Part shown: positions 20,497 to 29,152 of the stretch, one piece after another
Numbering within the stretch: position 1 is the first letter of the stretch
Layout of the letters: each line of letters starts with the position of its first letter
Assembly: GCA_001464695.1 (NCBI GenBank)
Contig: LNDQ01000058.1
Span: forward strand, 1-64,000
Direction of reading: 5' to 3'
DNA: 64,000 nucleotides
Source: Betaproteobacteria bacterium Ga0077523
GTDB taxonomy: Bacteria; Pseudomonadota; Gammaproteobacteria; Burkholderiales; Ga0077523
The notes under the pieces: generated by a model
What the model saw: the letters and a program-made list of their open reading frames with translations, nothing else
Told to the model about the DNA's origin: nothing
The model's database searches: none
Translations under genes and position numbers: made by a program

Positions 20497-22833
20497 TCAG
20501 CGAGCGTCGCCCGATCCATGCACCGGTTGCGCCCATTGCGCCGCCTTGGCGGCATTGCCCCGTCGCCGCTCGAAGTCCGCCAGTGCCTCGCGAATCGCGC
20601 GATCGCCCGGTTCGCGCGCTGCGATCCCCTCGAGAACCCGGATCGCCTGATCTGTCCGGCCGGCATCCTGCAGTGCGATGGCATAGACGTAGCCAAAGCG
20701 CGCATTGCTCGGATCGAGTTCGCTGGCGCGACGCAACGCCAGCAGCGCTTCGGCCTTGCGCTGCTGGCGCACGAGGGCAAGTCCTCGCGCGTGATGCAGA
20801 GCCGCGAACCCGGGGGAATGCTCGAGACCCGCTTGCAGCACGGCCTCGGCGCCCGGTTCGTCGCCGCTGCCCCGCAACGCATCGGCGAGATTGATCGTCG
20901 CAGGCGCATAGCCGGCATCCAGTTCGAGGGCGCGGCGCAACTCGGCGATCGCCGCGTCCCATTGCCCGCGCGCTGCGAACAGCGAACCGAGGTTCGTGCG
21001 CGCCTCCGGACGGTCCGCATCGAAGCGCAGGGCCGCGACCAGTTCCGCCAATGCGGCGGAAAACGCTGTCCGATCCAGCTCGGCCAACTCCCGCTCGTGC
21101 GCACCGGCCAGCGCCCGCGCCACACCCATTCGCACCTCGCGCACCGGATCGCGCAGGCGATAGGCGAGCACGGGCACAGCGTCACCCGGATCGACCTGAT
21201 GGAATGCCCGTGCGGCGGCAGCGCGTACGAGTGCATCCTCGTCGTTGAGCATCGTCTTCAGTATTTCGCCAGTGGACCGGCCCGGCCACCGCGCCAGCCG
21301 CTCGATCGCACTCGCCCGTGCCATTGCCGACTGCGTTCGATCGGCGACGACCGCTCGCAACCGTGTCGGAGCATCCGCATCGCGCCGATCGTCGGTGTGG
21401 AAGGCGTCGGCGAAGCGCTGGAAGCCTTCCGGCGTGCGACCGCCCCAGCTCTCGATCGCCGCCGCGGCCCACGCGGGCTTGCGGTCGCGGTGGCATTCCG
21501 TGCAAGGCTCGGGCACACCCATCGCCACTGCACGATCAGGCCGGGGAATCCGCATCGAATGATCGTGGCGCGGATCGACGACCATGTAGCGCCGCACCGG
21601 CATATGACAGGTCACGCATTCAGAACTCTTCGAAGCGACCGGATGACGGTGATGACTCGCGGCGTCGTACTTCGTCGCGAGATGGCATTGCGTGCAGACG
21701 CCGTTGCCGGGCACTACGAGCTTCTGTGAATGCGGTTCGTGGCAATCGCTGCAGGTGACACCCTTCGCGTTCATGCGGCTCTGGAGGAACGAGCCGTGGT
21801 TGTAGACTTCGTCGCGCATCTGACCATCCGGGAAATACAGATCCGGCTGCAACGTCGCCACCTGATGGGTGTCACCCAGCGGACGCCCGTGGATGCCCAC
21901 ATCGGCGAACTGCCCGCGCCGTGCATGGCAGACTCCGCAGGTTTCGATCTCGCGCCGGCTTGCGCGCGGCGCGCTGCGTGCCGCATTGCCGCTGCCAGGG
22001 TCGATCGTCCACTTCGCGCCGCGACGTTCGTCGAGCGCGATGGGCAATCCTTTGCCGGCTCCGGAGAAACGCTGCCATCCGTCAGCTTGCTTCGCCCATG
22101 CAACATGATTCGACCCGGGACCGTGGCAGGACTCGCAATTCACGTCGATATCGGTCCACGAGGTCTTGAACGTGTCGGCTGCCGCATCGTAGTTCTTGCG
22201 CAGATTGGTCGAATGGCATCCGGCACACTGGTAGTTCCAGTTCTGGTCGATGCCGGTCCAGTGCAGGCGGTCGCCGGCACGCAGCTTCTCGTTCGGATAG
22301 AGGTGGAACCAGCGCTGCCCGCCCTCGCTTTTCGGCCTCGTATCCCACGCCACGCCGAGCGCCTGCAGGCGGCCGTCCGGAAACTCGATCAGATATTGCT
22401 GCAGCGGCTGGAAACCGAAGGTGTAGCGGATCTCGAAATCGGCAAGCCTGCCATCGGGGCCGTCGGTGTTCACGAAGTAGCGGTCGTCACGGCGGAAGAA
22501 CGTGCTGGTGATCCCGGCCTGCGTGAACTTCGCGTTGTCGAAATTGCCGAGTACCGCAGCACCCGACGCCTCCTGCATCGCGAGGTCGTGGTGCGATCCG
22601 CGCCATGCCTGCGCCTCCTTGGCATGACACGACGTGCAGTTCGCGCCGCCAACGAAGGTCGGCTCCGGCCGAGGCAGCGCAGGCGTTTCTCGCTGCTGAA
22701 TCCACCATGCGGCTCCGATCGTCAGCGCAACGATCGCACCGAGTCCAACCCACAGGCTGACGCGGTTGCGAGCCGGCACCTCCGCCGCGACGGGTGTAGC
22801 CGCCACCGGCGGCTTGCGCGACTTGCGGCTCAC
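20497..22833 (-). CDS. Eight-haem c-type cytochrome with HEAT and TPR repeats
   Basis: A 778-residue protein with an uncleaved-looking N-terminal membrane helix (residues about 26-46). Eight CXXCH haem sites lie at residues 66, 203, 233, 299, 361, 380, 406 and 444, in a cytochrome c554-like layout. Residues about 470-590 look like HEAT repeats (LVRAAAARAFHQVDP, VREVRMGVARALAG) and about 600-770 like TPRs (RTNLGSLFAARGQWDAAIAELRRALE and later copies). It is probably a periplasmic electron-transfer or multihaem enzyme with a protein-docking tail. The GTG start lies 31 bases after a CoA-transferase subunit; the functional link is unclear. Homologues are often annotated as TPR-containing cytochrome c. 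Donor and acceptor are unknown. Confidence 0.9.
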   Translation of the reverse strand: MSRKSRKPPVAATPVAAEVPARNRVSLWVGLGAIVALTIGAAWWIQQRETPALPRPEPTFVGGANCTSCHAKEAQAWRGSHHDLAMQEASGAAVLGNFDNAKFTQAGITSTFFRRDDRYFVNTDGPDGRLADFEIRYTFGFQPLQQYLIEFPDGRLQALGVAWDTRPKSEGGQRWFHLYPNEKLRAGDRLHWTGIDQNWNYQCAGCHSTNLRKNYDAAADTFKTSWTDIDVNCESCHGPGSNHVAWAKQADGWQRFSGAGKGLPIALDERRGAKWTIDPGSGNAARSAPRASRREIETCGVCHARRGQFADVGIHGRPLGDTHQVATLQPDLYFPDGQMRDEVYNHGSFLQSRMNAKGVTCSDCHEPHSQKLVVPGNGVCTQCHLATKYDAASHHRHPVASKSSECVTCHMPVRRYMVVDPRHDHSMRIPRPDRAVAMGVPEPCTECHRDRKPAWAAAAIESWGGRTPEGFQRFADAFHTDDRRDADAPTRLRAVVADRTQSAMARASAIERLARWPGRSTGEILKTMLNDEDALVRAAAARAFHQVDPGDAVPVLAYRLRDPVREVRMGVARALAGAHERELAELDRTAFSAALAELVAALRFDADRPEARTNLGSLFAARGQWDAAIAELRRALELDAGYAPATINLADALRGSGDEPGAEAVLQAGLEHSPGFAALHHARGLALVRQQRKAEALLALRRASELDPSNARFGYVYAIALQDAGRTDQAIRVLEGIAAREPGDRAIREALADFERRRGNAAKAAQWAQPVHGSGDAR

Positions 22834-22864
22834 GACCCAGCCGATCGCGCTGGCTGCATCCCCT

Positions 22865-23590
22865 TCACGCCGCGAGCTGCGCCGCGAAACGCGGATAGGT
22901 CTCGGCGATCTCGCTGCGGATACGTCCGCGCAGCAACGTGAGCGTCGACGGATCCGGCGCCGGTGTCATCGGTACTTGTTCCGGGATATCCAGCGTGAAC
23001 CCGGTGTTGTCGAGAATCTCTTCCACCGTATGACCCGGGTGAACGCTCTCAACGGCAAAGCGCTTGCGCGCGCGATCGAAGGCGAACACACCGAGCCCCG
23101 TCACCAGTTTCCAGGGGCCACCGGGGCGATACACGTTCGGCGGGCTCGAGCCCGGAGCACTGACGAAATCCACCTTCGGCACGAAGACCCGGCGCGTGTG
23201 TTCTTCGCGAAACAGGATCACGCGCGGCACCAGGAAATAGAGATAGGCCGAACCGAACGAGCCGGGCCAGCGCACATCGCCCGCCGGGTACTCACCCGTT
23301 CCCACCAGGTTGATGTTGGCCTCCCCGTCGATCTGGCCGCCGCCGAGAAAGAACGCATCGACGCGACCCTGGGCGGCGAGATCGAAGGTCTCCACGCCAC
23401 CGTTGGTGAAGCTGTTGTGGCGCTGCGAGCCGAGCACGTTCACGCGCAGCGCGCCGTCCGTGCGGGCTCGAACCAACAGTGCGGCGGCACCCGGGATCGG
23501 CGATGCGGCGCCGACGATCACATGGCGGCAACCTTCGAGCAGGCGCGCGATGGCGGTGATCAGCAGTTCCGAACGGTTGAACGGTTCCAT
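22865..23590 (-). CDS. CoA-transferase family I, beta-type subunit
   Basis: A 241-residue protein resembling subunit B of glutaconate/3-oxoacid-type CoA-transferases: RHVIVGAASPIPGAAALL, LGSQRHNSFTNGGVETFDLAAQGRVDAFFLGGGQID and the C-terminal PGHTVEEILDNTGF. The ATG overlaps the stop of the alpha subunit (TGATG), so the start at 23590 is preferred over an upstream in-frame ATG that lies inside the alpha gene. The usual family active-site Glu context (E-N/S-G) is not obvious here, and the pair resembles the divergent group near aromatic or steroid degradation genes. Substrate is unknown. Confidence 0.8.
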   Translation of the reverse strand: MEPFNRSELLITAIARLLEGCRHVIVGAASPIPGAAALLVRARTDGALRVNVLGSQRHNSFTNGGVETFDLAAQGRVDAFFLGGGQIDGEANINLVGTGEYPAGDVRWPGSFGSAYLYFLVPRVILFREEHTRRVFVPKVDFVSAPGSSPPNVYRPGGPWKLVTGLGVFAFDRARKRFAVESVHPGHTVEEILDNTGFTLDIPEQVPMTPAPDPSTLTLLRGRIRSEIAETYPRFAAQLAA

Positions 23591-24393
23591 CACGCCGTGA
23601 CCGTATCCGCCTGCAGCCACTGGTCGAGCCATTCCCGGAATCCCGATTCGGTCCGCGCCATGGCAGCGTAGCGGCCGACCGCCGCCTCGTCGCGGGCGTA
23701 GTGACCGACGAACTTGAGCGGTTTCGCGCCACCGGGCGCAAGTGCCACGTGCGTGACGTAGATCGCCGGAATCACACCGGCCGCCCTGGATTCGTCGCCC
23801 ATCAGATCATCGTCGGTCATGGCTTCCACCGTGACCAGCGACCGCTGCGATGCGTGAGCGATCGTGAGCAGGTCACGCTGGCGGCCGATCCAGACGTTCC
23901 CGTGGCGATCCGCCAGGGGTGCGTGGAACAGGCCGAAATCCGGACGGATGGCCGGCAGCAGCACGATCGGATCATCGGCGCCGAACGGATTGTCGATCAC
24001 TTTCCAGTCGGGCCGATGGCGCACGAGGTCGGTGCCGATCAATCCGCGCAGCGGCATGAAGGGCAGGCCCTTCTGGCCGGCCTGCAGCGCGGCATGGATG
24101 GCGGGGCAGGTGGAATCCAGCACCCGGATCGTGCCCGCCTTGAGCGCCGCCGCGAACCGCGGTGCGGTACCGAATTCGCCGAGAGTCACGGCCGAAGTCT
24201 CGATGGATCGCACGCAGCCCGCCCCGATGAGTACGTCCGCCTGCATGCCGCTGATCGGCACCCCCACCAGATCGAGGTCGCGCACGCCACGGCGCACGAG
24301 TTCGCGCGTCACAGCCATCGCGACACCGACCGAATCCTGCGCCAGCGCGACCGTCGCGCCGTCGGGAATGGCGGCGGCAAGCCGGGCGATCAT
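23590..24393 (-). CDS. CoA-transferase family I, alpha-type subunit
   Basis: A 267-residue partner of the beta-type subunit. The N-terminus MIARLAAAIPDGATVALAQDS and the segment RRGVRDLDLVGVPISGMQADVLIGAGCVRSIETSAVTLGEFG fit the alpha subunit of glutaconate-type CoA-transferases. The ATG overlaps the stop of the NIPSNAP gene (ATGA), which fixes the start; the same frame extends further upstream only as a shadow of that gene. Alpha and beta together would move CoA between organic acids in the cytoplasm. Tight coupling of all three genes indicates one pathway. Confidence 0.82.
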   Translation of the reverse strand: MIARLAAAIPDGATVALAQDSVGVAMAVTRELVRRGVRDLDLVGVPISGMQADVLIGAGCVRSIETSAVTLGEFGTAPRFAAALKAGTIRVLDSTCPAIHAALQAGQKGLPFMPLRGLIGTDLVRHRPDWKVIDNPFGADDPIVLLPAIRPDFGLFHAPLADRHGNVWIGRQRDLLTIAHASQRSLVTVEAMTDDDLMGDESRAAGVIPAIYVTHVALAPGGAKPLKFVGHYARDEAAVGRYAAMARTESGFREWLDQWLQADTVTA

Positions 24394-24719
24394 CCCTTGC
24401 GTTCCGGCATCGTGAAGAACGACGTGGGTCGGAGGATCTTGTTCTCCATGCTGTCGAGCAGTGGCATGGCCTTCGCGATGAATGCGCCCCAGGCCGGATC
24501 GGCGGCTAGCTTGTTGCGGCGTTCCTCGCGATCGGCGAGGCTCGCATAGGCCCACATGTGCACCACCTGTGACAGAGGCCCGATGTCGTTGGAGGAATAC
24601 CAACCGACGTTGTGGCCCAGGTACTTCAACTGCAGCGGGTAGGCCTCGGCCTCGTAGAGCTTGAGGTACTCGGCAAGTTTGCCCGGCTTCACGGCGTAGG
24701 TACGGTGATCGACGATCAT
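24390..24719 (-). CDS. NIPSNAP-family protein
   Basis: A 109-residue dimeric alpha+beta barrel protein of the NIPSNAP family (MIVDHRTYAVKPGKLAEYLKL; VVHMWAYASLADREERRN; PTSFFTMPE). The family has no single defined reaction; bacterial members often sit beside degradation or CoA genes. GGGGGGAG precedes the ATG. It is the first gene of the NIPSNAP-CoA-transferase-(cytochrome) transcript, read away from the OmpA-domain gene's terminator. Confidence 0.88.
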   Translation of the reverse strand: MIVDHRTYAVKPGKLAEYLKLYEAEAYPLQLKYLGHNVGWYSSNDIGPLSQVVHMWAYASLADREERRNKLAADPAWGAFIAKAMPLLDSMENKILRPTSFFTMPERKG

Positions 24720-24783
24720 TGCTCCCCCCTGGATGGATTGTCGTTGTGGCGAACGCGCGAAGGTTACACCGTCGCGCGGACGA

Positions 24784-24817
24784 CAAAAAACCCCGGCACC
24801 TTGCGGACGCCGGGGTT
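24784..24817 (-). terminator. Rho-independent terminator after the OmpA-domain gene
   Basis: Ten-pair stem: AACCCCGGC-type arm at 24787-24796 with GCCGGGGTTT at 24808-24817 and an 11-base loop. Read on the minus strand it ends in a run of six T, placed 21 bases after the OmpA-domain gene's stop. Confidence 0.9.
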
Positions 24818-24837
24818 TCGCCGGAGCAACCGGACGA

Positions 24838-26085
24838 TCATTGCACCTTGAGGTTGTACTCCTTCAAGGTCGCGACCACTTCGACCCGCCGATCGCGCTG
24901 CAGGCAATCGATCAGCGCATCGCGCTTCAACCCCTTGCAGTCGTCCGGCGTCGACAGCGGGGCGGCCTTGCCGCGCCCGACCACCGTGAGCTTGTACGGC
25001 GGCACGCCCTTGTCCATCAGGTACCCGGCCACCGCCCATGCGCGCTTCTCGGAAAGCTGCTGGTTGTATTCCTCGGTGCCGATACGGTCGGTGTAACCGT
25101 GCACGATGAGGCGATCGTAGGGCGCGTCCTTCAACTTGTCCCCGATCTCGTCGAGCTTCGCCTTGATCTCGTCGGTGAGCTCGTACTTGTCGAATTCGAA
25201 CTGGCCCTTTTCGTCCATGTTGAACGTCGCCGGCAACGTACCGCCCAGGGTCTGGAGTTTTTCGTCCTGGTCGATCACCACGCGGTTGGCGGCGGTCTCG
25301 ACGCGCCCACGACGCTCGGCCTCGAGGGCGGCCGCTTCGTCGCGTTCGCGCTGTGCGCGCGCCAGTGCCTCGCTCGTGGCGTCCTGGTCGCTGCCGCCTG
25401 CGCCTTTCGCTCCCGCGGCGCCTGCCGCACCGGCAGCACCAGCGCCACCTGCGGCTGCACCGCTGGTCCCGGCACCGCCGGCACCCTTGCCTGTCCCTGC
25501 AACGTCGGTGTCGCCACCCGCGCCCTTGCGTGCGCCCGCGGCTCCGGCCCCGGCACCAGCCCCGGCACCAGCCCCGGCACCAGCCCCGGCCGCACCGGCT
25601 GCGGTCGAAGCGGCGCCCGGCTTGTTGCCGCCGCCAGCCGCCGCGCTGCTCGATCCGGTGGAACCGGCTGCACCCGCCGCACCGCCCGCGCCTGCCGCGT
25701 TCGACCCTGCCCCACCCGCACCTGCCGTGCCGGCCCCAGCCGCACCCGCGGCGCCGCCGGAGCGTCCACCGGCTCCAGCTGCACCTCCGGCGTCAGCGCC
25801 CGAGCCATCCGCTCCGGAAGCATTCGCACCCACGGCATTCGCATCCGCGGGCCACAGCGGGGTCACGTCGCCATCGGCTGCGTTGGTTTTCTTCACCGTC
25901 GGTCCGGACGAACCACTGGTGCCACCGGCACCCGTGGTGCTGCTACCGGTTGAACCGCTCTGTCCAGCGGTCTTGGAACCTGCGGCCGTCGCCGAACTCT
26001 GACCGGTGTTGCCCGCTGCCTTCGTCGGTGCGACACCGACCAGCGAGCGCGTGCAGGCCCCGAGTCGGGTCGTTGCGTGCGTCAT
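24838..26085 (-). CDS. OmpA C-terminal-domain protein with long Gly/Ala-rich tract
   Basis: A 415-residue protein. The C-terminal 125 residues are an OmpA-like peptidoglycan-binding domain (FEFDKYELTDEIKAKL, IVHGYTDRIGTEEYNQQLS, then RDRRVEVV). Before it come a predicted coiled coil (about 235-262) and a roughly 200-residue Gly/Ala/Ser low-complexity region. The start at 26085 was chosen because AAGGAGGA precedes it closely. From that start no convincing signal peptide is visible (MTHATTRLGACTRSLVGVAPT), and a longer frame from 26223 shows none either, which is odd for a protein expected to bind periplasmic peptidoglycan. A strong terminator follows the gene. Confidence 0.8.
   Translation of the reverse strand: MTHATTRLGACTRSLVGVAPTKAAGNTGQSSATAAGSKTAGQSGSTGSSTTGAGGTSGSSGPTVKKTNAADGDVTPLWPADANAVGANASGADGSGADAGGAAGAGGRSGGAAGAAGAGTAGAGGAGSNAAGAGGAAGAAGSTGSSSAAAGGGNKPGAASTAAGAAGAGAGAGAGAGAGAGAAGARKGAGGDTDVAGTGKGAGGAGTSGAAAGGAGAAGAAGAAGAKGAGGSDQDATSEALARAQRERDEAAALEAERRGRVETAANRVVIDQDEKLQTLGGTLPATFNMDEKGQFEFDKYELTDEIKAKLDEIGDKLKDAPYDRLIVHGYTDRIGTEEYNQQLSEKRAWAVAGYLMDKGVPPYKLTVVGRGKAAPLSTPDDCKGLKRDALIDCLQRDRRVEVVATLKEYNLKVQ
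25549..25584. repeat. Three perfect 12-bp tandem repeats within the Gly/Ala coding tract
   Basis: The unit CCCGGCACCAGC occurs three times in exact tandem and then continues imperfectly. On the coding (minus) strand it gives an Ala-Gly-Ala-Gly repeat. The number of copies could vary by slippage without changing the frame, since 12 is a multiple of 3. Confidence 0.8.
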
Positions 26086-26339
26086 GGTTCTATCCTCCTT
26101 CGTCAACTGCGCCATTAGTCCTGAACCTTCGTCATCGGTTCCCTTTGCGGGAATCTTGAGAGCAATTCGTCGCCGAAACCCGACGCTGCACTCGATCGCG
26201 GATTCGATACGAGTATTCTGCATTCGCAGCCGCGAACAGGCGAAACAAATTTCGTCGATCGCGGAGCAAGCGAGCGCAGTGGCAATGGCATGCCGGGTCG
26301 AATCGGGCGGGAGAGTCGCGTGCTAACCTCTCGCGCCAC

Positions 26340-28493
26340 ATGATCCGCCTCCTTCTCGCCGGATTGCTGCTGTTGCCGGCGGCAGCGTCCATCGGCGCCC
26401 CGCTCGACGTGCCCCATGCGCGCGTCGAACTCGTCGCCGCGCAGACATCGGTTCGACCCGGTCAGCCCTTGCTGGTCGCGCTGCGCATCGCCCACGAGGA
26501 CGGTTGGCATACGTATTGGAAGAATCCAGGCGATTCGGGCATGCCGACGCGCATCTCGTGGACGCTGCCGCCAGGATTCGCGGCGGGGCCGATCCTGTGG
26601 CCGGTGCCCGATCGCATCCCGGTCGGCCCGCTCACCAACATCGGTTATCACGGTGAACTGCTGCTGTTGACCGAGATTGCGACACCCCGGGCTCTCCCGG
26701 CCACGGCTCCCGTGCGCATCGAAGCGAAGGCCGAGTGGCTCATCTGCAAGGAGGTTTGCTTGCCCGGCGGGGCCACACTCGCGCTCGATCTGCCGGCCGG
26801 CGACGGCGCGCCCGACGCGCACTGGTCGCAGCGATTGCACGAAGCTCGCGCGGCCGTGCCGCAGCCCTTGCAGGGATGGCAGGCGACAGCCGGCCCTACC
26901 AACGATCATGTCGTGCTGCGCCTGAAGCCGCCAGCCGCGACGCAACCGACCCTCGAGCGGCTGACCTTTCACCCCGACGACACCGAGATCATCGACTATC
27001 CGTCACCGCAGACGCTGGTGCGAGAGACGGACGGCAGCTATCGCCTGGAGCTCACCGCAGCACCAGCTTTCAAGGGAAATATTGCCGCGCTGACAGGTTT
27101 GATCGTCGCCGAACCCGGGTTGGATGCGAGCGGCAACCTGCCCGCAGCCACCATCTCGGTCGGGTGGCCAGGCGGTGCGCCGACGGCGCGCGCCAGCCCT
27201 CCAGCCGCGGCCATGGATGCCGCCCAGATCGCCACCGCGGCCAAGGGCTCGGACGCCGATCGCCTCGGACTGACTCTCGCCCTGGCGTTCGCGTTCCTGG
27301 GCGGTCTCGTGCTCAATCTCATGCCCTGCGTGTTTCCGGTGGTATCGATCAAGGTCCTCGGTTTCGCACAGGAGGCCCACGGCAGCGCGCAACGCCTGCG
27401 CGCTCACGGCCTGGCGTTCGCCGCAGGCATCGTGGTGTGTTTCTGGATCGTCGCGGGCACATTGATCGCGTTGCGCGCCAGCGGCCATGCGCTCGGCTGG
27501 GGCTATCAGCTGCAGTCGCCGCCGATCGTCGCGGGTCTCGCAACGCTGTTCTTCGTGCTCGGCCTCAACCTGAGCGGCGTCTTCGAGTGGGGCCTGCGCT
27601 TGCAGGCGGCCGCGGGCAGCGCGTCGGATCGCGGCGGACTGCCTGGGGCCTTCTTTGCCGGCTTGCTCGCGACGGTGGTCGCGGCACCATGCACGGCGCC
27701 GTTCATGGGCGCAGCCCTGGGCTATGCACTGACTCAGTCGGCGATACAGGCGATGCTCGTGTTCACGGCGCTCGCCGCGGGGATGGCAGCGCCGTACGTG
27801 GCGCTGTCGTTCCAGCCGGCACTGGTGCGCTGGCTGCCGCGCCCGGGCCGCTGGATGGAAACGTTCAAGCAGGTGCTGGCGTTTCCGCTGTATCTCACCG
27901 CGGTATGGCTCGTGTGGGTCCTCGGCGAGCAGCTCGGCGTGGGGGCCGCAGCGCGCCTGCTCGCCGCGCTGGTGTTGGTGGCAGCCGCGCTGTGGGCATG
28001 GAATCGTTTCCGCATTTCGGCTCATGGCTTGCCGCGGGCACTCGCGATGTTCGCGGCTATCGCCCTGCTCGCGGCCGCTGCCCTGTTCGGCTGGCCGGCG
28101 GGTGCGCCGCAGGCCGCAACGGTCGACGCCTCGGGCCGCTGGCTCCCGTACACCGACGCGGCCTTGAGCGCCGAGCGCGAACGCGGCCGTCCCGTCTTCG
28201 TCGACTTCACCGCAGCATGGTGTGTCACGTGCCAGGTGAACAAACGCCTCGTGCTGGAGTCCGACGCGGTGCGGCGCGCCTTCGCCGACCGCGGTGCGAC
28301 GCGCCTGCGGGCGGACTGGACCAATCGCGACGCCCACATCACCGAAGCTCTGGCGCGGCTGGGCCGCAACGGCGTGCCGGTTTACGCGGTCTATTCGACG
28401 GCGCCAGGCAGCACCCCGGAGTTGTTGCCGGAGCTCCTGACTTCCGACATCGTGGTACGCGCGCTCGAGCGCGCGGCTGCTGGCAAACCGTAG
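26340..28493 (+). CDS. Protein-disulfide reductase, DsbD/ScsB type
   Basis: A 717-residue inner-membrane electron conduit. It has a signal peptide (LLLAGLLLLPAAASIGA), an N-terminal periplasmic domain with the pair Cys-x-x-x-Cys in LICKEVCLPG, about eight membrane helices with the central cysteines in NLMPCVFPVV and VAAPCTAPFMG, and a C-terminal thioredoxin domain with AWCVTCQVNKR. Electrons pass from cytoplasmic thioredoxin through the membrane cysteines to periplasmic targets. The LICKEVCLPG N-domain is of the ScsB kind, whose partners are small periplasmic thioredoxin-like proteins; such a protein is encoded 22 bases downstream. The ATG lacks a clear ribosome site. Confidence 0.93.
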   Translation: MIRLLLAGLLLLPAAASIGAPLDVPHARVELVAAQTSVRPGQPLLVALRIAHEDGWHTYWKNPGDSGMPTRISWTLPPGFAAGPILWPVPDRIPVGPLTNIGYHGELLLLTEIATPRALPATAPVRIEAKAEWLICKEVCLPGGATLALDLPAGDGAPDAHWSQRLHEARAAVPQPLQGWQATAGPTNDHVVLRLKPPAATQPTLERLTFHPDDTEIIDYPSPQTLVRETDGSYRLELTAAPAFKGNIAALTGLIVAEPGLDASGNLPAATISVGWPGGAPTARASPPAAAMDAAQIATAAKGSDADRLGLTLALAFAFLGGLVLNLMPCVFPVVSIKVLGFAQEAHGSAQRLRAHGLAFAAGIVVCFWIVAGTLIALRASGHALGWGYQLQSPPIVAGLATLFFVLGLNLSGVFEWGLRLQAAAGSASDRGGLPGAFFAGLLATVVAAPCTAPFMGAALGYALTQSAIQAMLVFTALAAGMAAPYVALSFQPALVRWLPRPGRWMETFKQVLAFPLYLTAVWLVWVLGEQLGVGAAARLLAALVLVAAALWAWNRFRISAHGLPRALAMFAAIALLAAAALFGWPAGAPQAATVDASGRWLPYTDAALSAERERGRPVFVDFTAAWCVTCQVNKRLVLESDAVRRAFADRGATRLRADWTNRDAHITEALARLGRNGVPVYAVYSTAPGSTPELLPELLTSDIVVRALERAAAGKP

Positions 28494-28515
28494 TTCCTGC
28501 AGGAAAGGACCCTCC

Positions 28516-29118
28516 ATGAAGAAATTACTGCGCGCGGTAGTGCTGATGTTCGTGGCAGCCAGTCCGGCGGCTTTCGCCAATGCCGTGCCGGGCAAGCCGG
28601 CCAACGACTTCACGCTGAAGGACGTGACCGGCAAGACCGTCCACCTCGCCGACTACAAGGGCAAGTACGTGGTGCTGGAATGGTTCAACCAGGGTTGCCC
28701 GTTCGTGCAGAAGCACTACGAGAGCGGCAACATGCAGAACCTGCAGAAGACCTACACCGGCAAAGGCGTGGTGTGGCTCGCGATCAGTTCCACCAATCCG
28801 AAGAGCGGCGACTATCGCGACCCGCAGGGCGCACAGGGTGTCATGCGCGACTGGAAGATGAATCCGACCGCGTTCGTGCTGGACGAGGACGGCACCGTCG
28901 GACGCACGTGGGGTGCGCGCGCCACGCCGCACATGTTCGTGGTGGATCCGGCCGGCAAGGTGATCTACGCCGGTGCCATCGACGACAAGGCCACCTGGCG
29001 CCAGGAGGACGTGCGTAGTGCGAAGAACTACGTCGCCACCGCGCTCGACGAAGCCATGGCCGGCAAGCCGGTGACCACGGCCAATACGGCGGCGTACGGT
29101 TGCTCGGTAAAATACTGA
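28516..29118 (+). CDS. Periplasmic thioredoxin-fold (redoxin/AhpC-TSA) protein
   Basis: A 200-residue exported protein: signal peptide (LLRAVVLMFVAASPAAFA), then a peroxiredoxin-like fold (ANDFTLKDVTGKTVHLADYKGKYVVLEWF). The active site has one Cys, NQGCPFVQKHY (Cys61), where thioredoxins have CxxC; the only other Cys, Cys196, lies at the very C-terminus (YGCSVKY). That pattern suggests a peroxidase- or sulfenate-type redox protein that could be reduced by the DsbD/ScsB-like protein encoded just upstream. GGAAAGGA precedes the ATG. Confidence 0.88.
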   Translation: MKKLLRAVVLMFVAASPAAFANAVPGKPANDFTLKDVTGKTVHLADYKGKYVVLEWFNQGCPFVQKHYESGNMQNLQKTYTGKGVVWLAISSTNPKSGDYRDPQGAQGVMRDWKMNPTAFVLDEDGTVGRTWGARATPHMFVVDPAGKVIYAGAIDDKATWRQEDVRSAKNYVATALDEAMAGKPVTTANTAAYGCSVKY

Positions 29119-29152
29119 AAGCCAGGACACAGGAATCGAAGCGCGTTCCGGA

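Noticed and set aside
23590-24786. A 398-residue form of CoA-transferase subunit A
   Set aside because: The first 131 residues are an off-frame reading of the NIPSNAP gene; the ATGA overlap gives the natural start at 24393.
25549-25584. Phase-variable contingency repeat
   Set aside because: The unit is 12 bases, so changes in copy number keep the reading frame; length variation is possible but on/off switching is not.
25136-26159. Long Pro/Arg- or Pro/Ala-rich plus-strand frames opposite the OmpA-domain gene
   Set aside because: They are the complement of the Gly/Ala repeat tract; the minus-strand frame has the ribosome site, the OmpA domain and the terminator.
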